A stretch of 64,000 bases of DNA, taken from contig NZ_JAFKFX010000037.1 in the NCBI RefSeq assembly GCF_017308075.1, positions 62,001 through 126,000 on the forward strand, in the 5' to 3' direction. The position numbers and the translations under genes were made by a program. The stretch is from Allobosea sp. (GTDB lineage Bacteria; Pseudomonadota; Alphaproteobacteria; Rhizobiales; Beijerinckiaceae). Under the pieces are notes generated by a model. The model saw only the letters and a program-made list of their open reading frames with translations. It was not told the DNA's origin and ran no database searches. This document shows, piece after piece, positions 61,402 to 64,000 of this stretch; within the stretch, counting starts at the first letter, position 1; every line of letters starts with the position of its first letter.

Positions 61402-62520
61402 TCAGATATTCGCCGGATCGCGGCCGGGCGCCTGCTTGTCGATCGAGCAGGGCGTCTTGCTGAAGCGCACCGGCGGCCTGGTGCCGACCAGCCGTCCCTC
61501 GCTGGGATGCTCGACGGTCTCGAAGAAGCCGGTCGCCTTCAGATGCGGGTGGTCGAGCAGGTTCTCGAAGCTGTTGATCGTCGAGCACGGCACATCGGCC
61601 TCCTCCAGCATCGCGACCCATTCCGCCGTGCGGCGTGCGGTGAGGCAATCCGCGAGACGTTCATAGAGGATATCGATCATCGCGGCGCGGGCTGCCGCCT
61701 CACCGAGCGCCGGCTCGTCCGCCCAGTCGTCACGCCCGGCGGCGCGAAAAAAGGCGCGCCAATGCGCGCCGGTATAGGGCATGACGGCAATGAAGCCGTC
61801 CGCGGTCCGGTAGGGGCGCCGATGCGGCGACAGGGCACGCGAATAGCCGCTGGGGCCGAGCGGCGGCGCGAAGCTGCGGCCTCCGAGATGTTCGATCGCG
61901 AGGAACGACACCATCGCCTCGAACATCGGAACCTCGATCGCCTGTCCTTCCCCCGAAACCTCCCGGTGATAAAGAGCCGCATTGATCGCCCCGACCGCGA
62001 AAAGAGCGGTGGTCTTGTCGGCGACGACGGTGGGCGCATAACGCGGCACCTCGCCCGCACGTTCCGCGAGCGCGGCCCAGCCCGCGGCAGCCTGGATGAC
62101 ATCGTCATAGGCCGGCCGGTCACGATAAGGGCCGTCCTGCCCGAAGCCGACAATGGCGCAATAGATCAGGCGCGGGTGGCGGGCGAGCAGCGTCTCCGGG
62201 TCGAGGCCGCTTCTGCGTGCCGCGCCCATCCGCATATTGTGGACGAAGATGTCGGCCTCCGCGATGAGCGCGCGCAGCTTGGCGAGGTCCTGTTCGCGCT
62301 TCACGTCGAGCGTGATGCTGCGCTTGTTGCGGTTGCAGTTGAGGAAGGCCGCGCCCATCCCCGGTGATCTGGCCGGGCCGGGCGCGCGCATGATGTCGCC
62401 GCCCGGCGGCTCGACCTTGAGAATGTCGGCTCCCATGTCGCCGAGGGTCTGCGTCGCATAGGGGCCGGCGATGACCGTGGTCAGGTCGACGACCTTGATA
62501 CCGTGAAGCGGACCCGGCAT
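61402..62520 (-). CDS. CaiB/BaiF-family (class III) CoA-transferase
   Basis: A 372-residue enzyme. Family motifs are visible: IKVVDLTTVIAGPYATQTLG, ADILKVEPPGGD, LNCNRNKRSITLDVK and the catalytic aspartate in RPAYDDVIQA. Class III enzymes move CoA between carboxylic acids (formyl, oxalyl, carnitine, bile acids). The start lies 18 bases downstream of the broken SDR gene, so they were probably one operon. The acid substrate is unknown. Confidence 0.9.
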   Translation of the reverse strand: MPGPLHGIKVVDLTTVIAGPYATQTLGDMGADILKVEPPGGDIMRAPGPARSPGMGAAFLNCNRNKRSITLDVKREQDLAKLRALIAEADIFVHNMRMGAARRSGLDPETLLARHPRLIYCAIVGFGQDGPYRDRPAYDDVIQAAAGWAALAERAGEVPRYAPTVVADKTTALFAVGAINAALYHREVSGEGQAIEVPMFEAMVSFLAIEHLGGRSFAPPLGPSGYSRALSPHRRPYRTADGFIAVMPYTGAHWRAFFRAAGRDDWADEPALGEAAARAAMIDILYERLADCLTARRTAEWVAMLEEADVPCSTINSFENLLDHPHLKATGFFETVEHPSEGRLVGTRPPVRFSKTPCSIDKQAPGRDPANI

Positions 62521-62538
62521 GGCGCGGCGTTTCTCCGT

Positions 62539-63232
62539 TCAGCGCGCAGTGAAGCCGCCGTCGACGGGCAAGGCAACACCGGTAACGAAGGAGGCATCGC
62601 CCGAGGCCAGCCAGAGCACGGCATGGGCCGCCTCTTCCGCCTTGCAGGCGGCCCATGGGCACGGCCGCCAGCATCCGGGCCTGATTTTCCTCCGCCTGCT
62701 TCGGATCGCCCGAGCGCCCGGTGAAGCCGAGCTTCATCGGCGTATCGGCCAGCCCCGGGCAAACGACGTTGACGCGGACATTGTCCGGCGCGAAGCGCTG
62801 GGCGAGGGATTTGGTCAGTCCGACGACGGCGAACTTCGCCGCCGAATAGATCGGACTGAACATCGACCCGACCAGGCCCGAGACCGAGGCCGTGAAGACG
62901 ATCGAGCCGCCGCCGCGCTTGCGCATGTGACCGATGACCTCTCCCGATGCGAGTGCGGCGGAGGTGACGTTGAGCGCGATGGCCTGGTCATAGGCGACAA
63001 GATCGAGGTCCTCGATGCCGCCGGGGCCGGGGATGCCGGCATAAGCCCAGAGGATGTCGACGCCGCCGAGCGCTGCCGCCGCGTCGTTGATCGAACTCCT
63101 CATCTGGTCGGCCTGCGAGAGATCGGCCTGAATCGTCACGATCTCATGGCCCTTCGCCGCCTTGACCTGCCGGAAGGCCGCATGCGCTGGCTCGCCGATA
63201 CCGCTATGGCGCCCGCTCGTCACCTGGGTCAC
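62539..63232 (-). pseudogene. Broken short-chain dehydrogenase/reductase gene
   Basis: The middle of an SDR is intact: GVDILWAYAGIPGPGGIEDL, the catalytic YSAAK in SPIYSAAKFAVVGLTKS, and NVRVNVVCPGLADTPMK. Near 62655 a one-base shift breaks the frame: the expected tail KAEEAAHAVLWLASGDASF and VTGVALPVDGGF continues in another frame to the TGA at 62539-62541. The N-terminus is also defective, with only a degenerate TSGRHSGIG and about 25 residues missing after it, so the nucleotide-binding unit is incomplete. It probably no longer works; a sequencing error alone would not explain both defects. Confidence 0.75.
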
Positions 63233-63352
63233 GACCAGGGCAAGGCATGGGCACCGCTGTTCCGCGCCACCGGCCTCGCGCCCGATCGGGCCGGCCGAGC
63301 CTAAACGTGTATCCGGGTCGACCCGCCGGAGTCAGACACCCCGCCCGCCGTG

Positions 63353-63366
63353 TTGATCTGAATCAA
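63353..63366. promoter_or_regulatory. FNR/FixK-type box upstream of the lactate permease gene
   Basis: TTGATCTGAATCAA is a perfect TTGAT-N4-ATCAA match to the FNR/FixK/Anr consensus. It stands about 175 bases before the permease ATG, in the AT-rich part of the 63233-63541 gap. If used as an activating site near -41, transcription would start around 63400 with a long leader. Confidence 0.65.
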
Positions 63367-63541
63367 ATCAACGCGCCTATCAATGAAGTAAGTCATGAGC
63401 AATCCCCACACATTCTTTCAATCTAATTTGCATATGCTGCAGTAAATTTTTTCAGATCAGGCAATTCATTTCGCAAAATCGATACCTGAATATCGGGGTA
63501 AATTCACAATCTACACCAAAGAAATGAGGTAATTCATCTTG

Positions 63542-64000
63542 ATGAGCGTAGATTTGCTTTACTGGACATTAGCATCAGTGCCGATCGTGATTCTCATCGT
63601 CCTCATGGTCGGCCTCGGCTGGACCGCGCAGCAGGCGGGCAGCACGGGCATCTTCATCGCCGCCGGTGTCGCCGCCTTCGCGTTCGAGACCCCGGCACGG
63701 ACCCTGGCGGTGGCTTCGGCAAAGGGCATCTGGGACGCGATCCCGATCCTCTACGTCATCTGGCCGGCCCTGCTGCTCTACCAGATCATGAACCAGTCCG
63801 GCGGCTATGACGCGCTGCGCCGCGGCATTGCCCGGATGTCGCGCAACGAGCTCTTCATTATCGTTGCGCTCGGCTGGGTCTTCACCTCGTTCCTGCAGGG
63901 GATCGACGGTTTCGGCACGCCCATCGCGGTGGTCGCCCCGCTGCTCGTCGCCTTCGGCATGAAGCCGATCTATGCGGTCGCGATCCCGATCATCGCACAT
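63542..64000 (+). CDS. lldP: L-lactate permease, N-terminal part (cut by window end)
   Basis: An open frame from ATG 63542 to the window end (153 codons so far), preceded by GAAATGAGG-type sequence. The product is membrane-spanning from the start (LASVPIVILIVLMVGLGWTA), and shows the LldP/GlcA signatures IPILYVIWPALLLYQIMNQS and SFLQGIDGFGTPIAVVAPLL. LldP/GlcA proteins take up lactate or glycolate with protons. The rest of the gene lies outside the window. Confidence 0.88.
   Translation, partial: MSVDLLYWTLASVPIVILIVLMVGLGWTAQQAGSTGIFIAAGVAAFAFETPARTLAVASAKGIWDAIPILYVIWPALLLYQIMNQSGGYDALRRGIARMSRNELFIIVALGWVFTSFLQGIDGFGTPIAVVAPLLVAFGMKPIYAVAIPIIAH

Noticed and set aside
62640-62670. Programmed frameshift in the SDR gene
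   Set aside because: No slippery heptamer is evident, and the N-terminal part is also degraded, so decay is the simpler explanation.

Overview
The window is GC-rich, densely coded DNA with the gene types of a soil alphaproteobacterium of the Hyphomicrobiales. The mix of TRAP and tripartite tricarboxylate transporters, Sel1/MotA/OmpA housekeeping genes and REP-like intergenic repeats suggests a Bosea-like genome; this is inference from gene content, not from a marker gene. No rRNA, tRNA or CRISPR array was seen. Most of the window is accessory metabolism: transport plus catabolism cassettes, each with its own regulator.

Layout. 1-4.2 kb: end of thiE, a Sel1-repeat protein, an inositol-phosphatase-family enzyme and a MotA/ExbB plus OmpA pair. 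4.3-8.8 kb (minus): a GNAT acetyltransferase and a GntR-tctCBA carboxylate uptake operon. 9.5-12.5 kb: nagB, a short nagA and a solute-binding protein without permeases. 12.8-14.5 kb: an ankyrin-repeat protein. 14.5-19.3 kb: a two-subunit biotin-dependent acyl-CoA carboxylase divergent from a MaoC hydratase and a TetR regulator. 19.4-23.4 kb: a 1334-residue Pls/PosA-type single-module peptide synthetase. 23.6-25.7 kb: an IS5-like transposase remnant beside an HxlR/GST/SnoaL/tautomerase cassette. 25.8-28.6 kb: a MarR regulator divergent from ridA, a TakP-like TRAP receptor and a YgeA-like racemase, with a perfect 19-bp-arm palindrome lying on the promoter. 28.7-31.4 kb: small envelope and stress proteins, three of them under 60 residues.

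31.6-40.5 kb: an RpiR regulator and one long operon of an unusual enolase-superfamily protein, a creatininase-family hydrolase and a complete five-gene oligopeptide-type ABC importer. 40.5-43.3 kb: copper chaperone and copper ATPase behind a MerR/CueR-type promoter. 43.7-48.7 kb: a second TakP-like receptor, an FMN-dependent 2-hydroxyacid dehydrogenase, a secreted protein and an acetyl-CoA hydrolase/succinate CoA-transferase. 48.8-58.3 kb: a hydantoinase, a GntR regulator and an arylmalonate-decarboxylase-like racemase-fold enzyme (minus), divergent from a complete TRAP transporter, an amidohydrolase and a fused dihydroxyacetone kinase. 58.4-64 kb: YeiH exporter with divergent LysR, YigZ, a CaiB-type CoA-transferase, a broken SDR gene, and the start of an L-lactate permease behind a perfect FNR/FixK-type box.

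The best candidates for undescribed systems are the MarR/RidA/TakP-like/racemase cassette, the RpiR/enolase/creatininase/ABC operon, and the hydantoinase/AMDase-like/TRAP/amidohydrolase/kinase locus. Substrates are not known for any of them from sequence alone.
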